Positions 1 through 8,795 of a DNA stretch of 41,493 nucleotides are shown here, piece by piece. The stretch is from Planctomycetota bacterium (GTDB lineage Bacteria > Planctomycetota > Phycisphaerae > Phycisphaerales > Phycisphaeraceae). The stretch spans positions 1 through 41,493 of the forward strand of contig JAPLMQ010000125.1 of assembly GCA_026386955.1 (NCBI GenBank). The letters run 5' to 3'. The translations under genes were made by a program, and so were the position numbers. The first letter of the stretch is position 1. Each line of letters opens with the position of its first letter. Below the pieces are notes generated by a model that was not told the DNA's origin, ran no database searches, and saw nothing but the letters and a program-made list of their open reading frames with translations.

Positions 1-380
1 CGCTGCGCGCCAAGGCGGCGGGAAACCGAATCCCGCCGCGGAAAAACAGCGGGGAACGCTGCGCAGGCCGACCGCCCGGCCCGGCGGTCGACTGGTTTCA
101 AGGGAAAAAGAAAACGAAGGCGTTATTCAGGACTCCCAGATGGATATTTGCACGACGTGATCAGCATTTCCGACAAAGATGCCCATCGCCAAGTTAAAAA
201 TATATTACCTTGCGAAATCTAGTCAAGGCAGCCATGCAATAAATTTAGCCGCTCAACGGTTGTTGGCTCCCATCGCTTGCGTTCGAGGCCTCCATCGCCA
301 CGCCCACCCAACGGCCTGCTGTCATGACATTTGGTCCTGAAAAACCTGCCCTACGGCCGCAATCGCTATCATGCTCCGCC
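1..380. other. Gene-free left edge / hemB upstream region
   Basis: No convincing coding frame is visible. A GC-rich hairpin lies at 15-23 paired with 31-39 (9-bp stem, 7-nt loop) without a T-run, so it is not an obvious intrinsic terminator. From about 185 to 250 the sequence becomes AT-rich, with several A/T tracts, and stands out against the GC-rich background; this is the likely place for distal promoter elements of hemB. The hairpin may mark the 3' region of a gene lying outside the window. Confidence 0.4.
367..372 (+). promoter_or_regulatory. -10-like hexamer TATCAT just upstream of hemB
   Basis: TATCAT ends 8 nt before the chosen hemB ATG at 381, so transcription from it would begin at or next to the start codon. 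No good -35 hexamer was found. The same spacing recurs upstream of four other genes here. Confidence 0.3.
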
Positions 381-1373
381 ATGAGCGACCCCCGTTTTCC
401 CGCCTCCCGCCTGCGCCGGCTCCGCCGCGGGCCCGCCCTCCGCGACGCCCTCGCCGACGTCACTCTCGGCCTGCACAACCTGATCTACCCGGTCTTCGTC
501 ACCTCGGGCGACGAGGCCCGCCCCGTCTCCTCCATGCCTGGCGTCGAGCAACTGCCCGTCAAACTCGCTGTCGAGCGCATCCGCGGCTGGGCCGCCTCGG
601 GCCTCCGCCAGTTCATCCTCTTCGGCGTGACCTCCGCGGACCGGAAGGACGCCCGCGGCTCATTCGCCGCCCATCCCGACGCGCCAGTGAACCGCACGCT
701 GGCGGGCGTGCGCGACGCGGGGATCGACGCGGTGATGTACGCCGACCTCTGCTTCTGCGAATACACCGAGCACGGCCACTGCGGCCCGCTCTGCCCGGAC
801 GACCCCGCCGCCACGGTCGACAACGACGCCACGTTGGAGCTCCTCGGAAAGACCGCCATCGCCCAGGCCAAGGCCGGGGCCGACGTCGTCGCGCCCTCGG
901 GCATGATGGACGGCATGGTCGGCTCGATCCGCTCGGCCCTCGACGCCGCGAAGTTCGACCAGACGGCGATCCTGGCCTACAGCGTGAAATACGCGTCGAA
1001 TTTTTATGGCCCGTTCCGCGAGGCGGGGGAGGGGGGCATGAAGTTCGGCGACCGCAAGGGCTATCAGATGGACTTCCGCCGCAGCCGGGAGTGGAGGCTG
1101 GAGCTCGAGGCCGATCTCGCCCAAGGCGCCGACATGGTGATGGTCAAGCCGGCGGTGGCCTACCTCGACATCCTCGCGCAGGTGAGGCAGTCCTGCGACG
1201 TGCCGGTGGCGGCCTACCACGTGAGCGGGGAGTACGCGATGCTCCACGCCGCGGCCCAGCGCGGCTGGCTGGACCTCAAGGCCGGCGCGATGGAGACCAC
1301 GCTGGCGATCCGTCGCGCGGGGGCGGACTTGGTCCTGAGCTACTTCGCGCCGCAGATGATCGAGTGGCTTTGA
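381..1373 (+). CDS. hemB: Delta-aminolevulinic acid dehydratase (porphobilinogen synthase)
   Basis: Condenses two 5-aminolevulinate molecules to porphobilinogen, the first common step of tetrapyrrole (heme) synthesis, in the cytoplasm. The 330-residue product has the family's usual length. It carries the metal-binding segment DLCFCEYTEHGHC (about 122-134, cysteines 124, 126 and 134, the zinc-type pattern) and both Schiff-base lysines: K203 in YSVKYASNFYG and K256 in MVMVKPAVAYLD. The start at 381 gives the typical N-terminus ending in RLRRLRR; an in-frame ATG at 324 would add 19 residues with no family counterpart. It stands alone, without other hem genes, and a membrane-protein gene follows after 84 nt. 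Confidence 0.96.
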   Translation: MSDPRFPASRLRRLRRGPALRDALADVTLGLHNLIYPVFVTSGDEARPVSSMPGVEQLPVKLAVERIRGWAASGLRQFILFGVTSADRKDARGSFAAHPDAPVNRTLAGVRDAGIDAVMYADLCFCEYTEHGHCGPLCPDDPAATVDNDATLELLGKTAIAQAKAGADVVAPSGMMDGMVGSIRSALDAAKFDQTAILAYSVKYASNFYGPFREAGEGGMKFGDRKGYQMDFRRSREWRLELEADLAQGADMVMVKPAVAYLDILAQVRQSCDVPVAAYHVSGEYAMLHAAAQRGWLDLKAGAMETTLAIRRAGADLVLSYFAPQMIEWL

Positions 1374-1457
1374 CGAACCGCGCCGCGCTCGCACGCCGCC
1401 CACGCGGACTGTCCTCGGGTCGACAACCGCCCGCCCGCAATCGACAATGCCGCTCAC

Positions 1458-2333
1458 ATGCTTCCCACGATGCGACAACGACTCGTGATCGGCGCCGCCG
1501 CCAGCTTCGGCTTGGCGGCGCTCCTTATGGTCCGCCTCCCGCTCACGCCTGCCAACGGCTCGTCGGGGCTCAGCCTGCTCGACGCCCGCGTCGGCCCGGT
1601 GGCGGCGACGCTGCTGGCCATCGCCGCCTGTCTACCCGCGATCATCCTCGGCTCGGTGGCCGCCGCCTCGGGCAGCTCGCTCGCGGGCGCGTTCGTGCTG
1701 GCCTTCTCGTTGGCGACGCTCGCCGTGGTCGGCGGGCCGATCTCCGGCTGGCTTTGGCGGGCGAACATCCCCTCGGCCTACAAGGGGTTGATCGTCGAGG
1801 TGCTGGTCTGGCAGGCGATCCTCATCGTCGCCTTCATCATCATGCAGCGCTGCAGCGCCGCCATCCGCCGACGTTTTCCCGCGATTGCCCCGCCCGGCGC
1901 GCCTTCCGCCGCCGCCGACCCGCACGTCCATTTCCCCGGCCTGCAGACCCTCGGCGCGGGCGTCATCTGCGCCATGGTCGCCGGCCTCGTCGCCAGCCTG
2001 CTCCTGCCCAACGGCAACGTCGGGCAGGTCGTCGGCGCGCTCTCCGTCGGCTTCGCCATCGGCGGGATGGTCGGCCACCTGGTCCTCCCGCACGCCAACG
2101 TCATCGGCCTGCTCGCCAGCCCCAGCCTCGTCGCCATCGTGGCCTACGCCTACGCCGGGATGCACTACAACTCCGCCGACGCGCTGCTCACCGCGTGGTA
2201 CGGGCAGAAGCTCCCCGGGCTCGCGCTGGTCCTGCCGATCTACTACGCCTCGGCGGCGGTGGCGGCGGTGGCGGCGGGGATCGGCATCGCCCAGAGCCTC
2301 GATTCGTCGCGCCTGCAAGTCGCCCCCGACTGA
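1458..2333 (+). CDS. Polytopic membrane protein of unknown function
   Basis: A 291-residue, strongly hydrophobic protein with about seven or eight predicted membrane segments, including residues near 8-26, 48-66, 72-92, 108-130 and four more in the C-terminal half. A cytoplasmic or periplasmic loop around 137-160 is rich in Pro and Ala. I recognise no catalytic motif or transporter signature. An ATG at 1470 is an equally possible start. It lies between hemB and araB on the same strand and is followed by a 13-bp tandem repeat. The coding call rests on intact length, codon-position GC pattern and coherent hydrophobic segments. Confidence 0.75.
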   Translation: MLPTMRQRLVIGAAASFGLAALLMVRLPLTPANGSSGLSLLDARVGPVAATLLAIAACLPAIILGSVAAASGSSLAGAFVLAFSLATLAVVGGPISGWLWRANIPSAYKGLIVEVLVWQAILIVAFIIMQRCSAAIRRRFPAIAPPGAPSAAADPHVHFPGLQTLGAGVICAMVAGLVASLLLPNGNVGQVVGALSVGFAIGGMVGHLVLPHANVIGLLASPSLVAIVAYAYAGMHYNSADALLTAWYGQKLPGLALVLPIYYASAAVAAVAAGIGIAQSLDSSRLQVAPD

Positions 2334-2350
2334 TCCCGTCGAAACCATTT

Positions 2351-2402
2351 CCCGCACGGGTCGCCCGCACGGGTCGCCCGCGCGGGTTGCCCGCACGGCG
2401 AC
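2351..2402. repeat. 13-bp tandem repeat, four units
   Basis: Four head-to-tail 13-bp units of consensus CCCGCACGGGTCG. The third unit carries the perfect palindrome CCCGCGCGGG and the fourth is diverged at its end. The array lies between a membrane-protein gene and araB, ending 47 nt before the araB start. Confidence 0.8.
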
Positions 2403-2449
2403 TCCATCTCGTGATTTCCATCGCCCGGCTTTTTCATCGGAGACTCCGC

Positions 2450-4117
2450 ATGGCCGCCCGCTCGTCTGCCCGATCCTCCTCCGCCGGCCGCGTCGCGCTG
2501 GGCCTGGACTTCGGCACCGAGTCGGTGCGGGCGCTGCTGGTGGGGCTCGACGGCGTGGAGCGGGCCTCGGCCGTGGTGCGCTACAAGCATGGGCAGATCA
2601 CCCGCACGCTCCCGACCTCGGGCGAGGCGCTCCCGCCCGACTTCGCGCTGCAGGACCCGCAGGACTGGATCGACGCCTCGGGCAAGGCGGTGCTCGCCGC
2701 GGTGAAGAAGGCGAGCGTGAGGCCCGAGGCCGTGCTGAGCGTCGGCGTCGACTTCACGAGCTGCACGATGCTCCCCGCGCTGGCCGACGGGACGCCGCTC
2801 TGCAAGGTTCCCGCGCTGGCGAAGGAGAAGTTCGCCTGGCCCAAGCTCTGGAAGCACCACGGGGCGAAGGAGCAGACGCAGCGGATCAACGACGTCGCCC
2901 GCCGGCGGAAGGAGCCGTGGCACGCGAGGTATGGCGGGATCGTCGGGCTCGAGTGGTTCTTTCCCAAGATCCTCGAGACGCTCGAGAACGCCCCGAAGGT
3001 CTACGCCGCGACGGAGGTCTGGCTTGAGGGCGGGGATTGGTACGTGTGGCAGCTGGTCGGTGCCGGGGGCGCGAAGGCCAATGAAGGCCCGCCGCGCTCG
3101 ACTTGCCAAGCGGGCTACAAGGCGATGTGGAACGCGCACGAGGGCTATCCCTCGCGGGCCTACTTCAAGGCGCTCGACCCGCGCATGGCCGACGTCGTGG
3201 GCGAGAAGATGCCCGGCCGGATGCTCGCGCCGGGGCAGTCGGCGGGCGGGCTCTGCCCCGCGATGGCGCGCGTGCTGGGCTTGCCCGCGGGGACTCCCGT
3301 CAGCGCCGCGATCATCGACGCGCATGCCGGCGTCCCGGGCGCGGGGGTCGCCGAGCCGGGGACGCTGGTGCTGGTCATGGGCACGTCGAGTTGCCACATG
3401 CTCAACTCCCGCGTGGAGAAGCTGATCCCCGGCGTCGCGGGCGTCGTCGAAGGCGGCATCCTCCCCGGATACTTCGGCTACGAGACCGGGCAGGCGGCCG
3501 TCGGGGACGCATTCGACTGGCTCCGCCAACTCGCGGGCGAGAAGGACTTCACCACGCTCGACGCCAAGGCGGGCAAGCTGCCCCCCGGCGCGCACGGCGT
3601 GCTTTGCATCGACTGGCTCAACGGTTGCAGGACGCCCCTGATGGACGGCACGCTCGCGGGCGCGTTCCGCGGATTGACGCTCAACCACGGGCCGGAGCAT
3701 CTCTACCGGGCGCTGCTCGAGGCCTCCGCGTTCGGGCTGCGATGGATCGTCGAGGTGCTGCGCGAGGGGGGCGTGCCCGTGAAACGGTTCGTCGCCACGG
3801 GCGGGCTTCCGCACCACAACCCGCTGCTCATGCAGATCTACGCCGACGTGCTCGGCCAGCCGGTGGTGATCCACCCCTCGCGGCAGGGGCCCGCACTGGG
3901 CGCGGCGATCCTGGGCGTGCTCGCGGCGGGCAAGTCGGTCACCGGCTTCGCCTCCGCGCAGGCGGCGATGGACGCGATGGCGAGCGCCAGCCTCGACCAC
4001 CCGGTCCCCGCCCGGCGGGCCCGGCTCATCGAACCGCGGAAGGAGGCGGCGAAGGCCTACCGCAAGCTGTACGGCGATTACCGGCGGCTCGCGGGGCGCA
4101 TCGCGGCGGGCGAATGA
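2450..4117 (+). CDS. araB: Ribulokinase (FGGY carbohydrate kinase)
   Basis: Phosphorylates L-ribulose with ATP in arabinose catabolism. The product is 555 residues, matching AraB proteins (about 560). The N-terminal FGGY phosphate loop is LDFGTESVRALL (about 19-30). The central block HARYGGIVGLEWFFPKILE is characteristic of ribulokinases rather than xylulo- or glycerol kinases. The presumed catalytic aspartate is D290 in AAIIDAHAGVPGAG, and the C-terminal ATP-binding segment ATGGLPHHNPLLMQIYADVLG lies near 447-468. The ATG at 2450 has a CGGAG Shine-Dalgarno-like sequence about 8 nt upstream. The frame remains open far upstream, but that stretch is a shadow of other genes. No araA or araD is adjacent, so substrate specificity is inferred from sequence alone. 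Confidence 0.93.
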   Translation: MAARSSARSSSAGRVALGLDFGTESVRALLVGLDGVERASAVVRYKHGQITRTLPTSGEALPPDFALQDPQDWIDASGKAVLAAVKKASVRPEAVLSVGVDFTSCTMLPALADGTPLCKVPALAKEKFAWPKLWKHHGAKEQTQRINDVARRRKEPWHARYGGIVGLEWFFPKILETLENAPKVYAATEVWLEGGDWYVWQLVGAGGAKANEGPPRSTCQAGYKAMWNAHEGYPSRAYFKALDPRMADVVGEKMPGRMLAPGQSAGGLCPAMARVLGLPAGTPVSAAIIDAHAGVPGAGVAEPGTLVLVMGTSSCHMLNSRVEKLIPGVAGVVEGGILPGYFGYETGQAAVGDAFDWLRQLAGEKDFTTLDAKAGKLPPGAHGVLCIDWLNGCRTPLMDGTLAGAFRGLTLNHGPEHLYRALLEASAFGLRWIVEVLREGGVPVKRFVATGGLPHHNPLLMQIYADVLGQPVVIHPSRQGPALGAAILGVLAAGKSVTGFASAQAAMDAMASASLDHPVPARRARLIEPRKEAAKAYRKLYGDYRRLAGRIAAGE

Positions 4118-4151
4118 AGCGAGATCCCGCGGAATCCATCCGCTTCGTCGA

Positions 4152-4157
4152 TACACT
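4152..4157 (+). promoter_or_regulatory. -10-like hexamer TACACT just upstream of rnpA
   Basis: GATACACT reads as an extended -10 (hexamer 4152-4157) and is separated from the rnpA ATG by only 6 nt, with no Shine-Dalgarno sequence possible between them. A leaderless rnpA transcript is inferred. Confidence 0.35.
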
Positions 4158-4163
4158 CTGCCC

Positions 4164-4568
4164 ATGTCCGAGCCCGCGCAAAAGCCCGATCCCCGTCCGT
4201 CGTACCGTTTCGGCCGCGAGCTGAAGCTGGGCGGCAGCCGCGAATTCGAGGCGGTCTTCGACGCGCGGGTGAAGAAGAACCACGGGCCGCTGACGCTCTT
4301 CGCGATCCCCAACGATCTCGGCCATCTCCGCCTGGGGCTGAGCGTCTCCCGCCGGGTGGGCAACGCGGTCATGCGCAACCGGATCAAGCGGCTGATCCGC
4401 GAGGCGTTCCGCCTCTGCCAGCACGATTGGCCGACGGGGTATGACGTCGTCGTCGTGGTGCGCCCGCACGAGCCGGCGATCCTCGCGGAATACCAGCGCC
4501 TGCTCTCGGCGGGGATCCGTTCGCTGCATCTGGAGTGGGAACGTAAGCGGCGGCGCGAGGCGCAGTGA
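4164..4568 (+). CDS. rnpA: Ribonuclease P protein component
   Basis: Basic protein cofactor of RNase P, which removes 5' leaders from pre-tRNAs together with the RNA subunit. The 134-residue product has the family fold order: an FGRELKLGGSREFEAVFDAR N-terminal strand/helix, then LGLSVSRRVGNAVMRNRIKR containing the hallmark RNR box (R71-N72-R73), then the C-terminal YDVVVVVRPHEPAI strand. The start lies just after a -10-like hexamer. In many bacteria rnpA follows rpmH near the replication origin; here it follows araB by 46 nt and no rpmH is seen in the window. Confidence 0.95.
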   Translation: MSEPAQKPDPRPSYRFGRELKLGGSREFEAVFDARVKKNHGPLTLFAIPNDLGHLRLGLSVSRRVGNAVMRNRIKRLIREAFRLCQHDWPTGYDVVVVVRPHEPAILAEYQRLLSAGIRSLHLEWERKRRREAQ

Positions 4569-4720
4569 CAAGGCGCAGTGGCGCGGGAAAACCCAAGCGC
4601 CGCGCTGCCCGGGCTTTGGCTCGCCGCGCGACGCGCTGAGCATTACAATCGCCCCGCCGCGACTGAAATCCCGAATTCTCTTCCGACCCAACTCACGAAT
4701 CACTCCCAGGAATCCCCGCG

Positions 4721-5500
4721 ATGGCCAAGGCCCAACCGATGCGCAAGGTGGCGATGTGTCTCATGGCTCACCCCGACGACTGCGAGTTCCAGGTCGCCGG
4801 CACGCTCGCCCTCCTCGCCAAGAAGGGCTGGGAGATCCACATCGTCAGCTCCACGCCCGGCGACTGCGGCTCGCTCGAGCTCGGGCCCGAGCAGATCTCC
4901 GCCATCCGCCGCCGGGAGAACGCCGACTCCGCCAAGATCATCGGCGCGACCTACCACTGCCTGGAGCTCCGCGACCTCTACGTCACCTTCGACAAGGAGT
5001 CGATCCGCCGGGCGATCAGCGTCGCCCGCGCCATCGGCCCCTCGCTGGTCTTCACCCACAGCCTGCAGGACTACATGCTCGACCACGAGGTCTCGGCCCA
5101 GCTCGCCCGCTCGGCCTCGATCGGGTCGTTCGTGCCCAACACCGTCTGCGGCCCGATCGTCCCCGGCGCGGGCATGCCCCACTTCTACTACGCCGACCCG
5201 GCCGGCATCCTCGACTACTTCGGCAACCGTCCCGTCGCGACGACCTACGTCGACATCAGCAAGACCATGCCCACCAAGGAGCGCATGCTCAAGGCCCACG
5301 CCTCGCAGCGCCGCTGGCTGATGGCCCACTACGGCATCGACGAGTACGTGCGCATGATGAAGGAGGGGGCCTCGTTCCGCGGGTCGGAGATCGGCGTGAA
5401 GTTCGCCGAGGGCTTCCGCCAGCACAAGGGACAGGGCTACCCGAAGGACTGCATCCTCCGCCGCGAGCTGGGCGAGGTGGTGGTGCACAAGGAGGCGTGA
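4721..5500 (+). CDS. PIG-L (LmbE-like) zinc-dependent N-deacetylase
   Basis: A 259-residue member of the PIG-L family, which removes N-acetyl groups from amino sugars or their conjugates. The family's metal motif AHPDD is at 16-20 (H17, D20), and the second motif H113-SLQD-YMLDH (D117, D121, H122) supplies further conserved acidic and His residues. No signal peptide is seen, so it probably acts in the cytoplasm. A NagB-like protein follows 93 nt downstream on the same strand; deacetylation followed by deamination/isomerisation would be a logical amino-sugar route. The exact substrate cannot be told from sequence. A TACAAT hexamer at 4644-4649 may be its -10 element. Confidence 0.9.
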   Translation: MAKAQPMRKVAMCLMAHPDDCEFQVAGTLALLAKKGWEIHIVSSTPGDCGSLELGPEQISAIRRRENADSAKIIGATYHCLELRDLYVTFDKESIRRAISVARAIGPSLVFTHSLQDYMLDHEVSAQLARSASIGSFVPNTVCGPIVPGAGMPHFYYADPAGILDYFGNRPVATTYVDISKTMPTKERMLKAHASQRRWLMAHYGIDEYVRMMKEGASFRGSEIGVKFAEGFRQHKGQGYPKDCILRRELGEVVVHKEA

Positions 5501-5593
5501 GAGGCGGCTGGCCCAAGGCATTCACATCCGTTCGTCCGCCACGTCCGCGATTGTTTGTTGTTGATCGCGACCTTTTATTCTCCGGAGATTCCC

Positions 5594-6553
5594 ATGGACT
5601 TTCTCTCGACGCTCCAGGATTCCTACGCCGGCCCGTTCTACCCCGCGGGGTGGGACTACAAGCGGATCCAGAAGATCACCGGCTACGGCCCGAAGGAGTT
5701 CGGCGAGCGGCAATCGTTCTGGCACAAGGGCTTCGAGCCGATCGTCTGCGACGACGCCTCGGGGGGCGTGGAGTCGATGAACGCGATGATGGGCTACGAG
5801 ATCTTCAGCCAGATCCAGGCGGCCGCGGCGGCGAAGCGCGAGCTGGCGATCATCCTCCCCGTCGGGCCGATGGGCATGTACAAGTGGGTCGTCTACTTCT
5901 GCAAGAAGCACGACGTCTCGCTCAAGCACGTGCACGGCTTCAACATGGACGAGTGGGCCGACGCCGAGGGCAACTCGACGCCGCCCGGCGCGCCCGGCTC
6001 GTTCCAGGGGGCGATGGAGCAGGCGCTCTACGGCCCGCTGGGGAAGCTCACCGTGCCCAAGGCCCAGCGGAACTTCGCGACGCGCAAGCTGCTGCCGACG
6101 TACCCGGACAAGATCGCCGCGCTGCGCAAGAAGGGGGCGAAGCTGATCGTGGTGTATGGCATCGGGCGGGCCTGCCACATCGCCTTCTGGGAGCCGCATT
6201 TCGCCGCGGAGTACAAGACCGTCGAGGAGTGGCGCTCGGCCCCGTACCGCGTCGGCGCGAAGCTCCACCCGTTGACCATCGAGCAGAACTCGCTGCACTC
6301 CTTCGCGAGCAGGATGACGCTGATCCCCCTGCGGGCCAACTCGATCGGCCCGGGGCTCTTCACCAAGGCCGATTACTGCATCGGCGGCGCGGACGGCGCC
6401 CACGGCCCGCTCAACTGGCAGGGGCAATCGGTCTGGATGACGCTGCGCTACGGGCCCGACAAGTGGGTGCCCAGCTCGTTCATGCCGACGATGCCGGGAA
6501 GGCTGTTCGTCATCAAGCCGCTGGCGGGGCCGCTGGTGCCGGAGGCGAATTGA
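5594..6553 (+). CDS. Glucosamine-6-phosphate deaminase/isomerase-like (NagB superfamily) protein
   Basis: A 319-residue NagB-like protein, longer than classical NagB (about 266). It keeps the sugar-isomerase segment HGFNMDEWAD (D119 and E120, equivalent to the NagB NMDE motif) and YGIGRACHIAFWEP (H195, E200), equivalent to GxGxDGHIAFNEP of NagB. In that block the aspartate of DGH, which takes part in catalysis in E. coli NagB, is replaced (RACH). The protein may therefore use another residue or act on a different substrate. The start at 5594 follows a CGGAG sequence with 6-nt spacing. It sits downstream of a PIG-L deacetylase, suggesting joint amino-sugar metabolism; this is inference. Confidence 0.85.
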   Translation: MDFLSTLQDSYAGPFYPAGWDYKRIQKITGYGPKEFGERQSFWHKGFEPIVCDDASGGVESMNAMMGYEIFSQIQAAAAAKRELAIILPVGPMGMYKWVVYFCKKHDVSLKHVHGFNMDEWADAEGNSTPPGAPGSFQGAMEQALYGPLGKLTVPKAQRNFATRKLLPTYPDKIAALRKKGAKLIVVYGIGRACHIAFWEPHFAAEYKTVEEWRSAPYRVGAKLHPLTIEQNSLHSFASRMTLIPLRANSIGPGLFTKADYCIGGADGAHGPLNWQGQSVWMTLRYGPDKWVPSSFMPTMPGRLFVIKPLAGPLVPEAN

Positions 6554-6559
6554 GGGAGG

Positions 6560-6751
6560 CTTGTCTTGTTAGCCGGAAGCGCAAGCGACGGGACGGGGGT
6601 CGATCAATCCAAGGCCCGGCCGGAGTTCGCGCAGACCCATCGGCCTTGGCGGGGTCGGGCAGACCACAAGCCCGGCACGTACTTTGGAACACAACATGGC
6701 CGTGGATTGAAGGACCCCTGTCCCGCTGCCGCTTCCGGCTAACAAGACAGC
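6560..6751. repeat. Paired inverted repeat, family C (TTGTTAGCCGG type)
   Basis: Arms at 6562-6581 and 6730-6749 are perfect 20-bp inverted copies containing TTGTTAGCCGGAAGCG, and weaker complementarity continues inward. The 148-nt interior contains no gene. The element fills the gap between two convergent genes and could act as a bidirectional 3'-end structure. A second copy lies at 29211-29322. Confidence 0.9.
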
Positions 6752-6764
6752 CAATCAGGGCGAC

Positions 6765-8786
6765 CTACTTCCGCTGATCCGCGCGGCGGGCCCACTCGTC
6801 CTCGAGCGGGGTGAGCTGCCCCGCGACGCGGGCCCTGCGGTCCTGCACCTTCTTGACCTTGCCGGCGTCGCGGTAGATGTCCGGATCGGCCAACTCCAGG
6901 TCGATCTGGGCGAGCTGCGATTCGAGCTCGACGATCTTGGCCTCGAGCGCCTCCTGGCTGAGCTTCGAGTTGGCTCCGCCTCCGCCGCCACTGCCCGAAT
7001 GGCCCCCGCCGGACTGCTTCTTCGAGGCCTCCGGGGGAGCGGACTGCCGCGGGGCGGAGTCGTTCGACTTCTTCTGCTTCGATGACGACGGCGCGGGGCG
7101 GTCGTTGGCCGCCTGCGTCGCGCGGTGGATCTCCGCCTGCTGGAGCGTGACGAACTCGCTGTACCGCCCGGGGAAGTGGCGCACGTTCCCGTGGCCGTCG
7201 AAGATCAGGAGCTGGTCGGCAAGGTCCTCGAGCAGCATGCGGTCGTGCGTGATGAGGATCAGCGACCCGCCGCCGGTGGCGTTCTGGCCGAAGCCCGCGG
7301 GCTCGGAGACGAACTGCTTGAGGGCCTCCTCGAGGCGTTCGGAGGAGGGGATGTCGAGGTGGTTGGTCGGCTCGTCGAGGACCAGCACGTTGTGCCCGCC
7401 GACGAGCAGGCCCGCGAGCACCGTCCTGCTGCGCTCGCCGCCGCTGAGCACTTCGAGCGGCTTGTCCTGCGAGTCGCCGCTGAAGAGGAAGGCGCCTGCG
7501 AGGTCGCGGGCCTCCTGCTCGGTCCCGCTGGGGACGATCCTGCGGAGGTACTCGACGACGGTGTGCTTGAGGTCGAGGTGGTCGTGCGTCTGGTGGTAGT
7601 GGCCGACGTCGACGGAGGCGCCGACGCGCACGGCCCCGTTGTCGGGCTGCTGCTCGCCCAGGAGGATGCGGATGAGGGTGGACTTGCCCGCGCCGTTGGG
7701 GCCGATGACGCCCACCTTGTCGCCGCGCTTGAGCACGAGGCTGAGGTTGCGGAAGAGGGTCTTGCCGTCGTAGGCCTTGCTGATGGTGTCGGCGGTGACG
7801 ACCAGGTCTCCGCAGCGCGTGGCGGGGCGGATCCGCAGGTTCATCTCGTTGAGCTCGACGGGGCGCTCCATCTGCTCGTCGCGCTTGAACCGCTCGAGCC
7901 GCTTCTCGCGCCCCTGGGCCTGGGCGGCCCGCTGGCCGGCGCGGTAGCGGTCGATGAAGGCCTGCTCGCTCTTGATCTTGTCCTGCTGCTTCTCGTAGGC
8001 CCGGGCCTGCGAGAGGCGGCGGAGGACGCGCTGCTCGCGGAAAGCCTGGTAGTTGCCCGGATATTCGACCATCTTGCCCATCTCGAGCTCGTAGATCTTT
8101 CCGACGACGCGGTCGAGCAGCCAGCGGTCGTGGCTGACGAGGACCACCGCGCCGGTGTATTCCACGAGGTATTCCTCGAGCCACTGGCGGCCGGCGATGT
8201 CGAGGTGGTTGGTCGGCTCGTCGAGCAGGAGGACGTCGGGGCGGCGGAGGAGCAGCTTCGCGAGGGCGAGGCGACCCTTCTGCCCGCCGGAGAGGTCCTT
8301 GACCTTCACGCCGAAGAATTCGTCGGTGAGGCCCAGGCCGTGGAGCGTGGCGTCGATCTGGTGGTCGACGGCGTAGCCGCCCGCGGCCTGCATCTTGCGT
8401 TCGAGCTGCTCGTATTTCTTGAGGAGCTTGTCGAGGTCGTCGCCCTGGGCGGTCGCCATCTCGTGCGAGCAGGCGTCGAGCTCGCTGTGGAGGCGGTGGA
8501 GCTCGGCGAAGGCGGTGGCGGCCTCGTCGCGCAGGGTCGTCTCGGGGTCGAGCACGGGGTCCTGCGTGAGGTAGCCGGCGGAGACGCCGCGGGCGAGCTG
8601 GATCTGGCCCGAGTCGGCCTTCACGCCGCTGAGGCCGGCGATGAGCTTGAGGAGGGTCGATTTGCCGCAGCCGTTGCGCCCGACGAGGCCGATGCGCTCG
8701 CCTTCGTCGACGGTGAGGTTGGCGCCGTCGAGGAGGATGCGGTCGCCGATGGAGAGCACGAGGTTGGCAACACTTAAAAGAGCCAT
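6765..8786 (-). CDS. ABC-F family ATPase (Uup/EttA-like)
   Basis: A soluble 673-residue protein with two ABC nucleotide-binding domains in tandem and no membrane segments, the ABC-F architecture of ribosome-associated translation factors. Domain 1: Walker A GRNGCGKST (36-44), signature LSGGQ (165-169), Walker B LLLDEPTNHLDI. Domain 2: Walker A GPNGAGKST (362-370), signature LSGGE (447-451), Walker B LVLDEPTNHLDI. The charged interdomain linker (about 245-320) and a C-terminal extension with a Ser/Gly-rich stretch and a helical, coiled-coil-like end (about 610-673) recall Uup or YdiF-type proteins. Its specific role (translation factor or resistance) cannot be decided. A stretch of 113 nt separates it from the upstream anti-sigma gene. 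Confidence 0.92.
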   Translation of the reverse strand: MALLSVANLVLSIGDRILLDGANLTVDEGERIGLVGRNGCGKSTLLKLIAGLSGVKADSGQIQLARGVSAGYLTQDPVLDPETTLRDEAATAFAELHRLHSELDACSHEMATAQGDDLDKLLKKYEQLERKMQAAGGYAVDHQIDATLHGLGLTDEFFGVKVKDLSGGQKGRLALAKLLLRRPDVLLLDEPTNHLDIAGRQWLEEYLVEYTGAVVLVSHDRWLLDRVVGKIYELEMGKMVEYPGNYQAFREQRVLRRLSQARAYEKQQDKIKSEQAFIDRYRAGQRAAQAQGREKRLERFKRDEQMERPVELNEMNLRIRPATRCGDLVVTADTISKAYDGKTLFRNLSLVLKRGDKVGVIGPNGAGKSTLIRILLGEQQPDNGAVRVGASVDVGHYHQTHDHLDLKHTVVEYLRRIVPSGTEQEARDLAGAFLFSGDSQDKPLEVLSGGERSRTVLAGLLVGGHNVLVLDEPTNHLDIPSSERLEEALKQFVSEPAGFGQNATGGGSLILITHDRMLLEDLADQLLIFDGHGNVRHFPGRYSEFVTLQQAEIHRATQAANDRPAPSSSKQKKSNDSAPRQSAPPEASKKQSGGGHSGSGGGGGANSKLSQEALEAKIVELESQLAQIDLELADPDIYRDAGKVKKVQDRRARVAGQLTPLEDEWARRADQRK

Positions 8787-8795
8787 GAGCCCAGT

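Noticed and set aside
15-39. Possible intrinsic terminator at the left edge
   Set aside because: Good stem but no T-run on either strand.
2351-2402. Possible CRISPR array
   Set aside because: The repeats are contiguous 13-mers with no spacers, and no cas genes are in the window.
371-2449. Very long N-terminal extension of the araB frame (1248 codons in total)
   Set aside because: It runs through hemB and the membrane-protein gene in another frame, is Arg/Pro/Gly-rich as expected for a GC-rich shadow frame, and the kinase homology starts at 2450.
7125-8777. 550-residue open frame antisense to the ABC-F gene
   Set aside because: Its composition (Val/Glu/Ala/Leu-rich, no domain) mirrors the reverse complement of a GC-rich gene; the ABC-F motifs on the minus strand are unambiguous.
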